DNA of 64,000 nucleotides. Origin: Spirosoma lacussanchae. Lineage in GTDB: Bacteria > Bacteroidota > Bacteroidia > Cytophagales > Spirosomataceae. Positions 24,944 through 34,507 of this stretch are shown in pieces; the stretch's first letter is position 1; each line of letters starts with the position of its first letter. Below the pieces are notes generated by a model that did not search any database, had not been told where the DNA came from, and saw only the letters and a list, made by a program, of their open reading frames with translations. The position numbers were made by a program, and so were the translations under genes. The stretch spans positions 1 through 64,000 of the forward strand of contig NZ_SWJG01000002.1 of the NCBI RefSeq assembly GCF_005870035.1, read 5' to 3'.

Positions 24944-25767
24944 CAGACGGTTTTTGCTTCGTTCCAGTATACATCCATTTCGGCCAGGGTCATGTCGGCC
25001 AGCGCCTTACCATTGGCGCGGGCGCGCTCTTCCAGGTACTGAAATCGTTTGATGAATTTTTTGTTTGTACGCTCCAGCGCGGTCTCCGGATTTATGTCGA
25101 TAAAGCGGGCGTAGTTGACCAGCGAAAACAGCAGATCGCCAAATTCACCTTCGGCCCGCTGGCTGTCGATAGCCTCGCCGGTATCGCCGTTGAATTCGGC
25201 TTTAAATTCCTGCATTTCTTCTTCTACTTTTTCCCAGACCTGCTGCCGTTCTTCCCAGTCAAAGCCGGCTCCGCGGGCTTTCTCCTGAATACGCATAGCT
25301 TTTACCAGCGCAGGCAGCGAGCCCGGTACGCCACCCAGGACCGATTTATTGCCCTCTTTGAGCTTGAGCTGCTCCCAGTTGGCTTTTACCTGCTCTTCGG
25401 TTTCGGCCACCACCGTACCACCTGCGGCATCGGGGTAGATATGCGGATGCCGGCGAATGAGTTTTTCGCAGATGCTGTTCAGCACGTCGGCCATGTCGAA
25501 CCGACCCAGTTCGGAGGCAATTCGGGCGTAGAAAACCAGGTGAAGCTGAATGTCGCCCAGTTCTTTCCGGATCTCGGGGAGGTCGTTCTCCAAAATAGCG
25601 TCTGACAGTTCGTAGGTTTCTTCGATGGTGAGGTGGCGCAGGCTTTCGAGCGTCTGTTTCCGGTCCCAGGGGCACTGCTCCCGCAGCTCGTCCATGATAG
25701 TCAGCAACCGATCGAAGGCCATCAGCTGCTCCTGACGACGCGGGGGTAATTCGTGAAATGGCTTCAT
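24943..25767 (-). CDS. mazG: Nucleoside triphosphate pyrophosphohydrolase MazG
   Basis: This 274-residue protein hydrolyses (d)NTPs to NMP and pyrophosphate, clearing damaged or excess nucleotides. It has two MazG domains. The first has CPWDRKQTLESLRHLTIEETYEL, EIRKELGDIQLHLVFYARI and EKLIRRHPHIYPD; the second has GAFDWEER-like GAGFDWEERQQVW, EFGDLLFSLVNYARF and ALERTNKKFIKRF. The acidic ExxE...ExxD metal ligands are present in both. The length matches the bacterial two-domain enzyme. The metallophosphoesterase gene follows with a one-base overlap. A TATCTTTG -7 element lies 70 bases upstream. Confidence 0.96.
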   Translation of the reverse strand: MKPFHELPPRRQEQLMAFDRLLTIMDELREQCPWDRKQTLESLRHLTIEETYELSDAILENDLPEIRKELGDIQLHLVFYARIASELGRFDMADVLNSICEKLIRRHPHIYPDAAGGTVVAETEEQVKANWEQLKLKEGNKSVLGGVPGSLPALVKAMRIQEKARGAGFDWEERQQVWEKVEEEMQEFKAEFNGDTGEAIDSQRAEGEFGDLLFSLVNYARFIDINPETALERTNKKFIKRFQYLEERARANGKALADMTLAEMDVYWNEAKTV

Positions 25768-25836
25768 GTTGTGTATGAACCGACACCCGACCCTGACTCC
25801 CTGTTACCGGACCCGCCCGAATGCCATGACAAACAA

Positions 25837-25844
25837 CAAAGATA
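25837..25844 (-). promoter_or_regulatory. Candidate -7 element for mazG operon
   Basis: On the minus strand this reads TATCTTTG, a perfect match to the Bacteroidota -7 consensus, 70 bases upstream of the mazG ATG. No TTG lies at the standard -33 spacing. Confidence 0.35.
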
Positions 25845-25872
25845 CGAGCAGATCGGCTGACTTAGTCCCGGC

Positions 25873-27414
25873 TTATGTCTTAACCATGCGCATCACGGCC
25901 TGCCCCGAGTCGGTGTGCAGGCTGTAGAGGTAGTGTCCCGCCACCAGTCCGGTACCATTCAGCGGCACGACGTAATTGCCGGCATCGTAAAAACCGTCGC
26001 GCAGAACCTGGAGGGGGCGGCCCTGGAGGTCAAATACCGTCAGGCGGGCATACTGGGCTTTTTTGAGCGTAAATTGAATTTCTGTCGTGTCGGCAAACGG
26101 GTTCGGCGCATTTTGTCCGAGTGCAAACGAACCCGAGGTCACCTCAAGGGCCGATGTCTGACGGAAGATCGGGAGCGTCTCAAACGAACGCCCTAGCAGC
26201 TGTTGGGAGGTGTCGGCACTGACGCCCAAATGGTCCTGCAACACGCTGGCGTACACCTGCCGGAAGTCGTTTTTGAACCGGATATCGCCACTCGGGTCCA
26301 GGTCGCCCAGGCTGGGCGCGCTTCCGATAATACCTCCGCGTACGGTTTTGCCGATAACAAACAACGGAGCCGCGGTACCGTGGTCCGTGCCAGTAGTGCC
26401 GTTCTGGTTTAACCGGCGGCCAAACTCCGAAAACGTCATAATGGTAACCCGGTCGGCCAGATTCTGACGAGTGAGGTCTTTCTGAAACGCGCTTATGGCT
26501 TCAGATACGGTTTGAAGCAGGGTGGCGTGCAGGCCTGCGGTTGGGTTGCCGGCCGTAACCTGGTTGGCGTGCGTATCGAACCCGTTCAGCGTGGTCAGGT
26601 AAACGGGGGTCGTCAGCCCGCCCGAAATCAGGTCGGCCACGATAGCGAGTTGCTTAGCCAGATTGGTATTGGGATAGGTGACAGTGTTTTTTCCTGCATC
26701 GGCTTTTTGCTTGATCACGTCCGAATACCGGATCGACTGGGCAGCCACCTGGTTCAAAAACCGAAGCTCATCGCCCGCCAGCGTATTCTGAAGCGCACCG
26801 GCATCGTGGCTGGTCCCCTTCACGAGCTGATAAAACGCATCCGGATTGTCAAAAACGGTACCCATTGACCCAACGTTACTTTGCAGCAGCATCGACTCAA
26901 CGGAACCGAGCTGTATGGCCATTGGCTGCAGGGGCAGGGTAACGGGGTAAGCCGGAAACTTTTTCTGGAGATAGCGCCCTACCCATCCCTCCTCTTCCTG
27001 TACATTGGCGTCGGACCCCGACAACCAGATATCCGTCGATCGAAAATGGGACCGATTGGGCGACTCATAGCCTACGTTCTGAACAATGGTCAGCTGCGCG
27101 TTATGGTACAGGTCCCGAAAACCGGCCAGCGCCGGATTCAGGCCCAGCTGGTCGGTCAGCTTCAGCACGCTATCTTTTGCAATGGCAATGGCAGGCCGTT
27201 TCTGGTAATAGATATCGTTTTCGAACGGTACCACCGTGTTGAGCCCGTCGTTTCCTCCCTGCAACTGAACCAGCACCAGAATGGTATCGGCAGGCGCGGA
27301 GCCGTTGACCAGCCACGGATTGTAGGCAGAAGCCCGCACCGGAATGCCCTGTACGCCAACCGCGACACCGCCCATCAGCAGGCTCATCTGGCGAAGAAAA
27401 TCATGACGGTTCAT
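25873..27414 (-). CDS. DUF1501 protein with type IX secretion sorting domain
   Basis: This 513-residue exported protein starts MNRHDFLRQMSLLMGG, the twin-arginine-like or Sec leader usual for DUF1501. The domain (about 45-400) has VLVQLQGGNDGLNTVVPFEND, NRSHFRSTDIWLSG, TIMTFSEFGRRLNQNGTTGTDHGTAAP and IRFKNDFRQVYASVLQDHLG, patterns of the sulfatase/alkaline-phosphatase-like fold. The last 85 residues (FALGQNAPNPFADTTEIQF, GRPLQVL, GHYLYSL, MVKT) are a type A C-terminal sorting domain, which sends it through the type IX system to the cell surface. It lies 57 bases after the DUF1800 gene on the same strand; the two families almost always occur together. The function is unknown. Confidence 0.93.
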   Translation of the reverse strand: MNRHDFLRQMSLLMGGVAVGVQGIPVRASAYNPWLVNGSAPADTILVLVQLQGGNDGLNTVVPFENDIYYQKRPAIAIAKDSVLKLTDQLGLNPALAGFRDLYHNAQLTIVQNVGYESPNRSHFRSTDIWLSGSDANVQEEEGWVGRYLQKKFPAYPVTLPLQPMAIQLGSVESMLLQSNVGSMGTVFDNPDAFYQLVKGTSHDAGALQNTLAGDELRFLNQVAAQSIRYSDVIKQKADAGKNTVTYPNTNLAKQLAIVADLISGGLTTPVYLTTLNGFDTHANQVTAGNPTAGLHATLLQTVSEAISAFQKDLTRQNLADRVTIMTFSEFGRRLNQNGTTGTDHGTAAPLFVIGKTVRGGIIGSAPSLGDLDPSGDIRFKNDFRQVYASVLQDHLGVSADTSQQLLGRSFETLPIFRQTSALEVTSGSFALGQNAPNPFADTTEIQFTLKKAQYARLTVFDLQGRPLQVLRDGFYDAGNYVVPLNGTGLVAGHYLYSLHTDSGQAVMRMVKT

Positions 27415-27471
27415 CAGAATAGAGAGTAGTAGGGTGTGATACCGGATCCGTGTGTCAAGCGCGTATCTCGA

Positions 27472-28830
27472 TCAGGTTAGTTGAAATTCAGGAAGACGCA
27501 TCAGCGCTTTCAGAAACTTTTGAATGCGGGCGTCGGCATTGGGCGTATTGGTCGACCAGTTGGTAACCACCGTACCGTCGAGCAGCGTATCCAGCAGCAG
27601 TTTCTCCCGGCTGGCTGGTGGGTCGACCGCCAGCAGCACACGAAGCACGTCTTTAACGAACTGGGGCGCATTTTCGGAGCTGCTGAACGAACGGGCAAAA
27701 TCAAGCGGGTTTACCCTGAACGGCAGGGTTTGTCCATTGCTCTTGCGGCCGTTGATCAGCGAATCGGAATAGCCCCCCCGGGCCGGGTAGGTGTTGGAGC
27801 TGATCCAGTCGCGCTGACCGGGCCATCCGGCTACGTCGGGCGGATAGAACAGGTACTGTTGCAGCACCCGGCCCATGTCACCCAGATAAACCAGATCCGG
27901 GGCGGTAACGCCCAGGCCTTTCAGCGCACCAACCATCAACTCGGTCGGACTCTTTATTTTAGCCCCCCGGTACTCGGGCCGGTAGAACTCATCGGCGGTA
28001 AAGAGAAACTGCAAAACAGCCCGGATGCTGTAGCTGGCCTTCCGGAACACATCAGCCATTTGCCCAACGAACATCTCATTAGGCTTGTAGTACACAAACT
28101 CCCGGTACAGCTTCCGGCAGATGAATTCGGCAACGACGTCTTTGCTCAGGATGATATCCACCACATCGGCATAGGTGAAGTTACCGGTTCGGCCCAGCAG
28201 GGTTTTACTGACGTCGGCAAAATTGGCTTTGCTGAACACGGCCGTCAATCCATCGACCCGCCACCCCGTCAGGGCTAGGGCTGCCTGCTTCACATCTGTT
28301 TCGGTGTAGTTACCGATGCCCATGGTAAACAGCTCCATCAGCTCGCGGGCGTAGTTTTCGTTCGGGGCGTTTTTATTGTTCTGCCGACCATCCAGGTAGA
28401 TGAGCATGGCCGGGTTGACGCTGACCTCTTTCGTAAACTGGCGAAAATCGCCAAACACATGCTGCCGGAACAAAGCATTCTGCTGGTACATGTACTGCGG
28501 ATACTCTACCTTGGCCCGGTCCGACACGAAATGATTATGCCAGAACAGCACCATTTTTTCGCGCAGGCTGGTGCCTTCGGTCAGCATCCGATTCAGCCAC
28601 CAGCTGGTCAGTTCGGTATAACGAACGCCCCGCATGGTGTCGTTGGCCACGGGGCGCTCGGTTACCCAGCTCGCGGGAGGAGCAGGCTGCGGCCGATCGG
28701 CCAGAAGCTCCTGGCTCACAAAGTCAGCCGCCGATGGGTACGACAGCGCTTTGGCCAGATCGGCCCGGGTGTAACCGAACAGACAACGGGCCAGCAGATG
28801 GCGGGCTGAGTCGGCGTTCCAAACCTGCAT
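27472..28830 (-). CDS. DUF1800 family protein
   Basis: This 452-residue protein shows the DUF1800 pattern throughout: ARHLLARCLFGYTRADLAKAL at the start, REKMVLFWHNHFVSDRAKV, NENYARELMELFTMGIGNYTE, ALTGWRVDGL and KSPTELMVGALKGLG, then PPDVAGWPGQRDWIS. There is no obvious signal peptide, which is common for the family. It is the upstream partner of the DUF1501 gene in one operon. The pair is widespread in Bacteroidota and Planctomycetota without an assigned reaction; a role in handling an exported substrate is only inferred. Confidence 0.93.
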   Translation of the reverse strand: MQVWNADSARHLLARCLFGYTRADLAKALSYPSAADFVSQELLADRPQPAPPASWVTERPVANDTMRGVRYTELTSWWLNRMLTEGTSLREKMVLFWHNHFVSDRAKVEYPQYMYQQNALFRQHVFGDFRQFTKEVSVNPAMLIYLDGRQNNKNAPNENYARELMELFTMGIGNYTETDVKQAALALTGWRVDGLTAVFSKANFADVSKTLLGRTGNFTYADVVDIILSKDVVAEFICRKLYREFVYYKPNEMFVGQMADVFRKASYSIRAVLQFLFTADEFYRPEYRGAKIKSPTELMVGALKGLGVTAPDLVYLGDMGRVLQQYLFYPPDVAGWPGQRDWISSNTYPARGGYSDSLINGRKSNGQTLPFRVNPLDFARSFSSSENAPQFVKDVLRVLLAVDPPASREKLLLDTLLDGTVVTNWSTNTPNADARIQKFLKALMRLPEFQLT

Positions 28831-29070
28831 GATGTACGAGTGTTATGTCAGCGAACAATATATAAACTTGATTAGCCCTTCTGTTAACAACTCAACAGAT
28901 AAGTCAACTAATTAGCAGTCAGCCACTTGAATATAACCACGCAGCTGCGTTTCAACTTATTTTTTCGATAAATAATCATACCGACAGGCGTCTGGACCGG
29001 CGGTATCAATTGCCCCCCTCCCAGGATTATAGTGCAGTCGAGAGCATTCAAATGATTTCCTGAAAAAACG

Positions 29071-29101
29071 TTGGAAATTAAAAAGTGGCATCGTTACTTT
29101 G
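29071..29101 (+). promoter_or_regulatory. Candidate promoter for the DUF1361 gene
   Basis: TTG at 29071-29073 and ttactttg at 29094-29101 are separated by 20 bases, matching the Bacteroidota TTG-N19/20-TAnnTTTG layout with one mismatch. The expected start of transcription is about 17 bases before the ATG at 29125. This also argues against the TTG at 29071 being a start codon. Confidence 0.4.
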
Positions 29102-29124
29102 ACAAACAAAGTACTTTACGTTTT

Positions 29125-29820
29125 ATGCAACATTTACTTACTCCATTTGCTCAGACGCTGGTCAGCCAGCCAGGACAGACCAGGCCCGGGAAAGGGTTAA
29201 CGGCGCTGGCTGGTTTAATCCTGGCGGGTCTGAGTCTGGTCACGATGCGGGGGCTTCTGACAGGAAACTGGTGGTTTTTTATCGTGCTCATCCGGAATTT
29301 GTTTCTGGCCTTTTTCCCGCTGGGTGTAGTGCTGGTCCTCCGCGACCTGCGCACGGCGGGGTTCCTGAACCGGTGGTTGTTACTGGGCAGCCTGGCCGTA
29401 TGGCTCGCGTTTCTGCCCAATGCGCCTTACATCATCACCGACCTCTTCCATATTCAGCATATTAAGCCGCCCCTGCTCTGGTTCGACACGATGACCCTGT
29501 TTCTCTTTGCCCAGACCGGGTTGCTGGCCGGCCTCTACTCGACACTGATTGTGCATCGGATCGTGCGCCCCCTGGCGGGCATGTGGCCAACCTGGGGACT
29601 CATGCTGGGCAGTCAGGTCTTGTCGGGACTGGGCATATACCTGGGTCGGTTTGGCCGCTGGAACAGCTGGGACGTTCTAACTAGCCCCCTTGCTCTGACG
29701 CGGGCGCTGACCAGGGTGTACCAGGACCATCTGAGCCTCAAAATGACGGTATCGTACGGATTTGTGCTGGTGGTCGTCTATGTTGCATTTTACTGGTATG
29801 TAGAAGACGCCCGGCGGTAA
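29125..29820 (+). CDS. DUF1361 family integral membrane protein
   Basis: This protein of about 231 residues begins at the ATG at 29125; an upstream TTG frame overlaps the likely promoter. It has five to six hydrophobic helices and the family landmarks WLAFLPNAPYIITDLFHI, WFDTMTLFLFAQTGLLAG and GIYLGRFGRWNSWDVLTSP. DUF1361 proteins are of unknown function, and the conserved PNAPYxxTDLxH stretch between helices may be the active or binding part. The diacylglycerol kinase gene follows after 81 bases. Confidence 0.88.
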   Translation: MQHLLTPFAQTLVSQPGQTRPGKGLTALAGLILAGLSLVTMRGLLTGNWWFFIVLIRNLFLAFFPLGVVLVLRDLRTAGFLNRWLLLGSLAVWLAFLPNAPYIITDLFHIQHIKPPLLWFDTMTLFLFAQTGLLAGLYSTLIVHRIVRPLAGMWPTWGLMLGSQVLSGLGIYLGRFGRWNSWDVLTSPLALTRALTRVYQDHLSLKMTVSYGFVLVVVYVAFYWYVEDARR

Positions 29821-29901
29821 GGAGTCTGTTTTGCGCCCGTATGGCCGCAGTTTTGCCCCGCCTGGCAGCTATCTACCCTGTTTCAACTGTATGTTTGCCG
29901 A

Positions 29902-30276
29902 ATGATCGACTGGCAGAAGGTAGTACGCAGCTTTCGATTTGCAGGGCAGGGCATCCTGGATCTGTTCCGTTTCGAAAACAACGCCCGGGTCCATCTGCTC
30001 CTGGCGGGGCTGGTGGTCGGCGCGGGCCTGTGGCTGCAGCTCAGCCGGACGGAGTGGGCCATTATAGTAACGCAGATCGGTCTGGTCTGGGCCGCTGAAG
30101 CCGTCAATACCGCCATCGAGAAGTTGTGCGATCTGGTATCGCCGGGCTATCATCCGCAGATCAAAGCCGTCAAGGATCTTTCGTCGGGCGCGGTCCTGAT
30201 ACTGGCCATCACGGCGGTGGTAGTCGGCGTTCTGATTCTGGGCGGACACCTGCTCGAGCGTTTCATGAGTAACTAA
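29902..30276 (+). CDS. dgkA: Diacylglycerol/undecaprenol kinase family protein
   Basis: This 124-residue membrane protein has three helices. Its first part holds FRFAGQGILDLFRFENNARVH; the catalytic signature is AAEAVNTAIEKLCDLVSP with the key Glu and Asn, followed by KAVKDLSSGAVLI. These trimeric kinases phosphorylate diacylglycerol or undecaprenol at the inner membrane with ATP. In Bacteroidota and Gram-positives the short form is usually the undecaprenol kinase. It is complete in length. Confidence 0.9.
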   Translation: MIDWQKVVRSFRFAGQGILDLFRFENNARVHLLLAGLVVGAGLWLQLSRTEWAIIVTQIGLVWAAEAVNTAIEKLCDLVSPGYHPQIKAVKDLSSGAVLILAITAVVVGVLILGGHLLERFMSN

Positions 30277-30339
30277 ACCGTTGACCAGCCAACCCAGCCG
30301 TTGAGGCCCGGTTGACTCCTTTAAATTGAACACGATCTT

Positions 30340-30987
30340 ATGTACGAATCTCACGAACATCTGCAGACGCTGACAGAGATCCGCAGCCTGATGGAACGGT
30401 CGTCCAAATTCCTGTCCCTGAGCGGGCTGTCGGGCGTATCGGCGGGGGTGGTGGCGCTGGCCGGGGCAGCCGTTGTCTACACACGACTTCGCGCCGACTG
30501 GGTCAGTGCATTAGGCTATCTGCCCGCCGGTCCGAATACCGATACGACCCGCGCAGCCCTCGTGCCGTTTCTGGTGCAGGTGGCGGTAGCGGTGCTGGTA
30601 CTGGCCTTGCTGTCAGGAACCTACTTTACCGTTCGGAAAGCCCGCCGGCAGGAGCAACGCGTCTGGAATGCCAGCTCACGGCGGTTACTGTGGGCTATGC
30701 TGGTTCCGCTGGCTACGGGGGGCTTATTTTGCCTGGTTCTGCTGATGCACAAGCTCATCTGGCTGGCCTTTCCGGCTACGCTGATCTTTTACGGCCTGGC
30801 CCTGCTGAACGGCAGTCGGTACACCGTCCGGGATGTAGAATCGCTGGGCTATTGCGAAATTGGGCTGGGGTTGCTGGCGTTAGTCTGGCCCGGCTATAAC
30901 CTGCTGGCGTGGGCCATCGGGTTTGGTGTGCTGCACATTGTCTACGGCCTCACCATGTATTATAAATATGAACGAAATACGGCATGA
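30340..30987 (+). CDS. Membrane protein paired with a winged-helix regulator
   Basis: This 215-residue protein has a short polar N-terminus (YESHEHLQTLTEIRSLMERSSKFLSLSG) and about six hydrophobic segments. The last region is LGYCEIGLGLLALVWPGYNLLAWAIGFGVLHIVYGLTMYYKYER. It has no enzyme motif. It overlaps the following regulator gene by 4 bases (ATGA), so the two are co-translated; such pairs are frequent in Cytophagales. It may be a sensor or effector for that regulator. Confidence 0.8.
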   Translation: MYESHEHLQTLTEIRSLMERSSKFLSLSGLSGVSAGVVALAGAAVVYTRLRADWVSALGYLPAGPNTDTTRAALVPFLVQVAVAVLVLALLSGTYFTVRKARRQEQRVWNASSRRLLWAMLVPLATGGLFCLVLLMHKLIWLAFPATLIFYGLALLNGSRYTVRDVESLGYCEIGLGLLALVWPGYNLLAWAIGFGVLHIVYGLTMYYKYERNTA

Positions 30988-31280
30988 TCGATCTGCTCGC
31001 TCAATTTAACAAAGCCTTCGAGAGCAAAGCGCGTCTGAATATCATGTCAGTACTGATGGTAAATGACTCCATGAGTTTTAACGCGCTGAAGGAGTTGCTC
31101 GGTCTTACCGACGGCAACCTGGCAACGCATTTGCGGGCGTTGGAAGAGTCGGGGTATGTTACTGTATCCAAGCAGTTTGTGGGTCGAAAGCCAAACACCA
31201 CCTACGCAGCCACCGACACCGGCCGCCAGGCTTTTCAGGACCACCTCAACGCCCTCGAAGCCTTCATCAAAAACCTGTAA
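30984..31280 (+). CDS. Winged-helix transcriptional regulator (MarR/ArsR-like)
   Basis: This 98-residue single-domain DNA-binding protein reads FESKARLNIMSVLMVNDSMSFNALKELLGLTDGNLATHLRALEESGYV, then a beta wing VSKQFVGRKPNTTYAATDTGRQAF. That fits the small winged-helix family that replaces ArsR/MarR regulators in Bacteroidota. It has no effector domain, so signal input may come from the co-translated membrane protein upstream, with which it shares ATGA. Confidence 0.88.
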   Translation: MIDLLAQFNKAFESKARLNIMSVLMVNDSMSFNALKELLGLTDGNLATHLRALEESGYVTVSKQFVGRKPNTTYAATDTGRQAFQDHLNALEAFIKNL

Positions 31281-31420
31281 CCCCGCAATCATAGTGGCTA
31301 TACTATGTATGGGTCAGTAAGCTATAAACTGACACGGGCGCGCGTCGACAGGGCCTGCGGGGCTGGCCAGTAAAATGATTGAGGCCGACGGTCTCGCTGA
31401 ACCGGATGCGGAAGGAACAG

Positions 31421-31843
31421 TTACTCTAACCGGATGCTGATTGCCTTGCCGCTCTCGTTAACGCTGAAGCGGCAGTCGCCGAATTTTGGAGCCGACATTA
31501 CCGGCCGGAAATTATTACTGAAGCCATACGGTTCTTTGGGAATGCCGAATACCCGTTTGTCCATTTTTCCGTTGCCGTTTTCGTCGTGGTACACCGCCAC
31601 CGCATATTCGCCGGGCTCTACCGAAAAAGTGGCTTTTACGCTGCTGCCGGTTACGTCGAGTTTCCGGCCTTCCATCGGGTTACCTTCAGGAAATGTTTTG
31701 CCGGGCTCGAACAGGGCTATGTACACAGCGCCCTGCTTTTTGCGGATATTCTGAATATCAATCGTTAAACCTACTTTGGCGGGTGGGGATGCGGACTGAA
31801 AACCGGTGAAAAACAGGTTGATGAACGATAGCAAAAGAAGCAT
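31421..31843 (-). CDS. DUF2141 secreted protein
   Basis: This protein of about 140 residues has an N-terminal hydrophobic signal (LLLLSFINLFFTGFQSAS). The DUF2141 domain has GLTIDIQNIRKKQGAVYIALFE, VKATFSVEPGEYAVAVYHDENGNGKMDKRVFGIPKEPYGFSNN and AISIRL. The DENGNGKMD acidic loop, which looks calcium-binding, is the family hallmark. It is predicted to be periplasmic or outer-membrane associated; the role is unknown. A GTG at 31849 could be used in place of the ATG at 31843. It is divergent from recJ with a 40-base gap. Confidence 0.88.
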   Translation of the reverse strand: MLLLLSFINLFFTGFQSASPPAKVGLTIDIQNIRKKQGAVYIALFEPGKTFPEGNPMEGRKLDVTGSSVKATFSVEPGEYAVAVYHDENGNGKMDKRVFGIPKEPYGFSNNFRPVMSAPKFGDCRFSVNESGKAISIRLE

Positions 31844-31883
31844 AGACACGAAGTTTCTCTAAAAACGGATTTATTTTGCATTT

Positions 31884-33635
31884 ATGATAGCCCAGTCGAC
31901 ACCACCCGCCAAACGATGGATTAGGAAACCCTTTCCCGATGCTGTTCCACAACAGACTGCTATTGAGTCATTGACGGCGTCGTTGGGGGTTAGTCCGTTT
32001 CTGGCGGCTTTGCTGGTGCAGCGGGGTGTGCATACCTACGAGGAGGCCCGGGCCTTTTTCAGGCCTGAAATTAATCACTTACACGATCCTTTTCTAATGC
32101 GCGATATGGATCGGGCCATCAGTCGTCTGGATCGGGCTATGGATCCGGAACAGCCGGAGAAAATTCTGATCTATGGCGATTACGATGTAGATGGTACCAC
32201 CTCGGTTGCGCTGGTCTATGGCTTTCTGAAACAGTACCATTCGGCTATCGACTACTACATTCCGGATCGCTATAAGGAAGGCTACGGCATTTCGCAGCAG
32301 GGCGTCGAATGGGCAGCCGAGAACGGATTTACACTGATCATTGCGCTCGACTGTGGCATCAAATCGGTTGATCGGGTGGCTCATGCTACAGCGCTGGGTG
32401 TCGACTTTATCATCTGTGATCACCACCGGCCGGGTAGCGAGATTCCGGCTGCGGCTGCTGTACTCGATCCGAAACGCGACGACTGCGACTATCCCTACAA
32501 AGAACTGAGCGGCTGTGGCGTCGGCTTCAAATTGTTGCAGGCGTTTTGCCAGTGCCGCCAGATCCCGCTCACCGACCTGTTTCCGCATCTCGATCTGGTA
32601 GCGGTCAGCATCGCGTCAGACATTGTACCCATTACGGGCGAGAACCGGGTAATGGCCTACTATGGGTTAAAATATCTTAACGCAGCACCCCGAACCGGGC
32701 TGAAAGCGTTAATCAATATAGCAGGCTTCCGGAGCGAGCTGGATATTACGAACGTGGTGTTCGGGATTGGGCCGCGGATCAATGCCGCCGGACGCATCCA
32801 GCACGCCAAAGCAGCCGTACAGTTGTTACTGGCCGAAGATGACGAGGAAGCAGATGCGTTTGCGATGGCCATCAACAAACACAACAACGACCGGAGGCAA
32901 TTTGACAGCAGCATGACCGAGCAGGCACTGGAAATGATCCGGCGGAGCGAAGCGCTGACCAACGCCAAAAGTACCGTCCTGTTCGATGCCAGCTGGCATA
33001 AGGGTGTAATTGGGATTGTGGCGTCGCGGTGTATCGAGCATTTTCACCGCCCCACCATTATCCTGACGCGCTCCAACGATAAAGCGGCCGGTTCGGCCCG
33101 GTCGGTGCCGGGGTTCGATGTGTACGAAGCCATTGAAGAGTGTGCTGACCTGCTCGAGCAGTTTGGGGGACATACGTTTGCCGCCGGCATGACCATGGCC
33201 GAAGACAAGATTGACGCCTTTCGGCAGAAGTTTGAAGAAGTGGTGGCGCGTAAGATCAAAGAAGAGCATCTGACGCCCCTGATCGACATCGATCTGCCCA
33301 TGGACTTCAGCGAGATCGACGCCAAGTTTGTCCGGATACTGAGGCAGATGGGGCCGTTCGGGCCGCACAATATGCAGCCAACGTTCATGACCGAGGAGGT
33401 GTATCTGGCCAGCGAGCCGACGATCATGAAAGAGAAACACCTGAAAATTCAGGTGCGGCAGCGGACCACTCACCGGCCGAGCCCAACGCTGACAGCCGTC
33501 GGTTTCGGTATGGCCCACATGGCCGGGCACCTGCGGGCGGGTAGTCCGTTTTCGATCTGCTACCATGTTGAGCAGAACGTATATAACGGCAACATATCGA
33601 CCCAGCTGATGCTGAAAGATATTCGGTGTTCGTGA
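31884..33635 (+). CDS. recJ: Single-stranded-DNA-specific exonuclease RecJ
   Basis: This 583-residue enzyme digests single-stranded DNA 5' to 3' in recombination and mismatch repair. The DHH domain has YGDYDVDGTTS (Asp99, 101, 103), LDCGIKS and CDHHRPG (179-181). GIGPRINAAGRI and DASWHKGVIGIVASR follow. The DHHA1 domain has RSVPGFDVYEAIEECADLLEQFGGH and AAGMTM. The C-terminal OB region is present. Length and motifs are those of a full RecJ. Confidence 0.97.
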   Translation: MIAQSTPPAKRWIRKPFPDAVPQQTAIESLTASLGVSPFLAALLVQRGVHTYEEARAFFRPEINHLHDPFLMRDMDRAISRLDRAMDPEQPEKILIYGDYDVDGTTSVALVYGFLKQYHSAIDYYIPDRYKEGYGISQQGVEWAAENGFTLIIALDCGIKSVDRVAHATALGVDFIICDHHRPGSEIPAAAAVLDPKRDDCDYPYKELSGCGVGFKLLQAFCQCRQIPLTDLFPHLDLVAVSIASDIVPITGENRVMAYYGLKYLNAAPRTGLKALINIAGFRSELDITNVVFGIGPRINAAGRIQHAKAAVQLLLAEDDEEADAFAMAINKHNNDRRQFDSSMTEQALEMIRRSEALTNAKSTVLFDASWHKGVIGIVASRCIEHFHRPTIILTRSNDKAAGSARSVPGFDVYEAIEECADLLEQFGGHTFAAGMTMAEDKIDAFRQKFEEVVARKIKEEHLTPLIDIDLPMDFSEIDAKFVRILRQMGPFGPHNMQPTFMTEEVYLASEPTIMKEKHLKIQVRQRTTHRPSPTLTAVGFGMAHMAGHLRAGSPFSICYHVEQNVYNGNISTQLMLKDIRCS

Positions 33636-33759
33636 GCTAAGTCAGCATTACGACCGCCGGCAAGACAGAACGACGTTGAACCATACTGGTTTCCCCCGAG
33701 GTGCCAGCCCACTTTAGGGAGCAAGCTACAGGCCGGCGTACTCCATACCGATTAAGTCA

Positions 33760-34491
33760 ATGATTCTTAGAACCGAAAATTTAGTTAAAAAATACGGGGC
33801 GCGGTTTGTGAACAACAACGTGTCGTACCAGGTGGCCCAGGGTGAGATCGTCGGTCTGCTGGGACCCAACGGAGCCGGTAAAACAACGTCGTTCTACATG
33901 GCGGTGGGGCTGGTAAAACCCAACAGCGGCAAGGTCTTTATCGACGATATCGACGTAACGGACCTGCCCATGTACAAACGCGCCCGGCTTGGACTGGGTT
34001 ATCTGGCGCAGGAGGCTTCGGTATTCCGGGATCTATCGGTCGAGGAAAACGTGCTGGCGGTGCTCGAAATGACCGACCTGCCCAAGAAACAGCAGCGCGA
34101 TAAGGTTGAGGAGCTGCTGGACGAGTTCAGCCTGACGCACGTTCGGAAAAGTAAGGGCAAGGTGCTATCAGGTGGTGAGCGTCGGCGCACCGAAATTGCC
34201 CGCGCGCTGGCTGTTGATCCTAAGTTTATCCTGCTCGATGAGCCATTTGCGGGCGTTGACCCTATTGCCGTTGAAGATATCCAGAGCATTGTGGCCAAGC
34301 TCAAGCACCGCAACATTGGCATTCTCATTACCGACCACAACGTAAACGAAACCCTGTCGATCACCGACCGGGCCTATCTGCTGTTCGAAGGAAAAATCCT
34401 GAAACAAGGCTCCGCCGAAGAACTGGCCAGCGATGAGCAGGTACGGCGGCTCTACCTGGGTCAGCACTTCGAACTGAAGCGGAAGATATAG
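33760..34491 (+). CDS. lptB: LPS export ABC transporter ATP-binding protein
   Basis: This 243-residue ATPase powers lipopolysaccharide transport from the inner membrane by the LptBFG complex. Walker A is GPNGAGKTT (35-43), the Q-loop is near [13 protein letters not shown] (typical of LptB), the signature is [15 protein letters not shown] (from 134), and Walker B is [13 protein letters not shown], followed by the H-loop [10 protein letters not shown]. The YLAQE and SGGERRR wording separates LptB from amino-acid ABC ATPases. LptF/G are not next to it. Confidence 0.95.
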   Translation: MILRTENLVKKYGARFVNNNVSYQVAQGEIVGLLGPNGAGKTTSFYMAVGLVKPNSGKVFIDDIDVTDLPMYKRARLGLGYLAQEASVFRDLSVEENVLAVLEMTDLPKKQQRDKVEELLDEFSLTHVRKSKGKVLSGGERRRTEIARALAVDPKFILLDEPFAGVDPIAVEDIQSIVAKLKHRNIGILITDHNVNETLSITDRAYLLFEGKILKQGSAEELASDEQVRRLYLGQHFELKRKI

Positions 34492-34507
34492 CCGTCGTCT
34501 GTGGGGT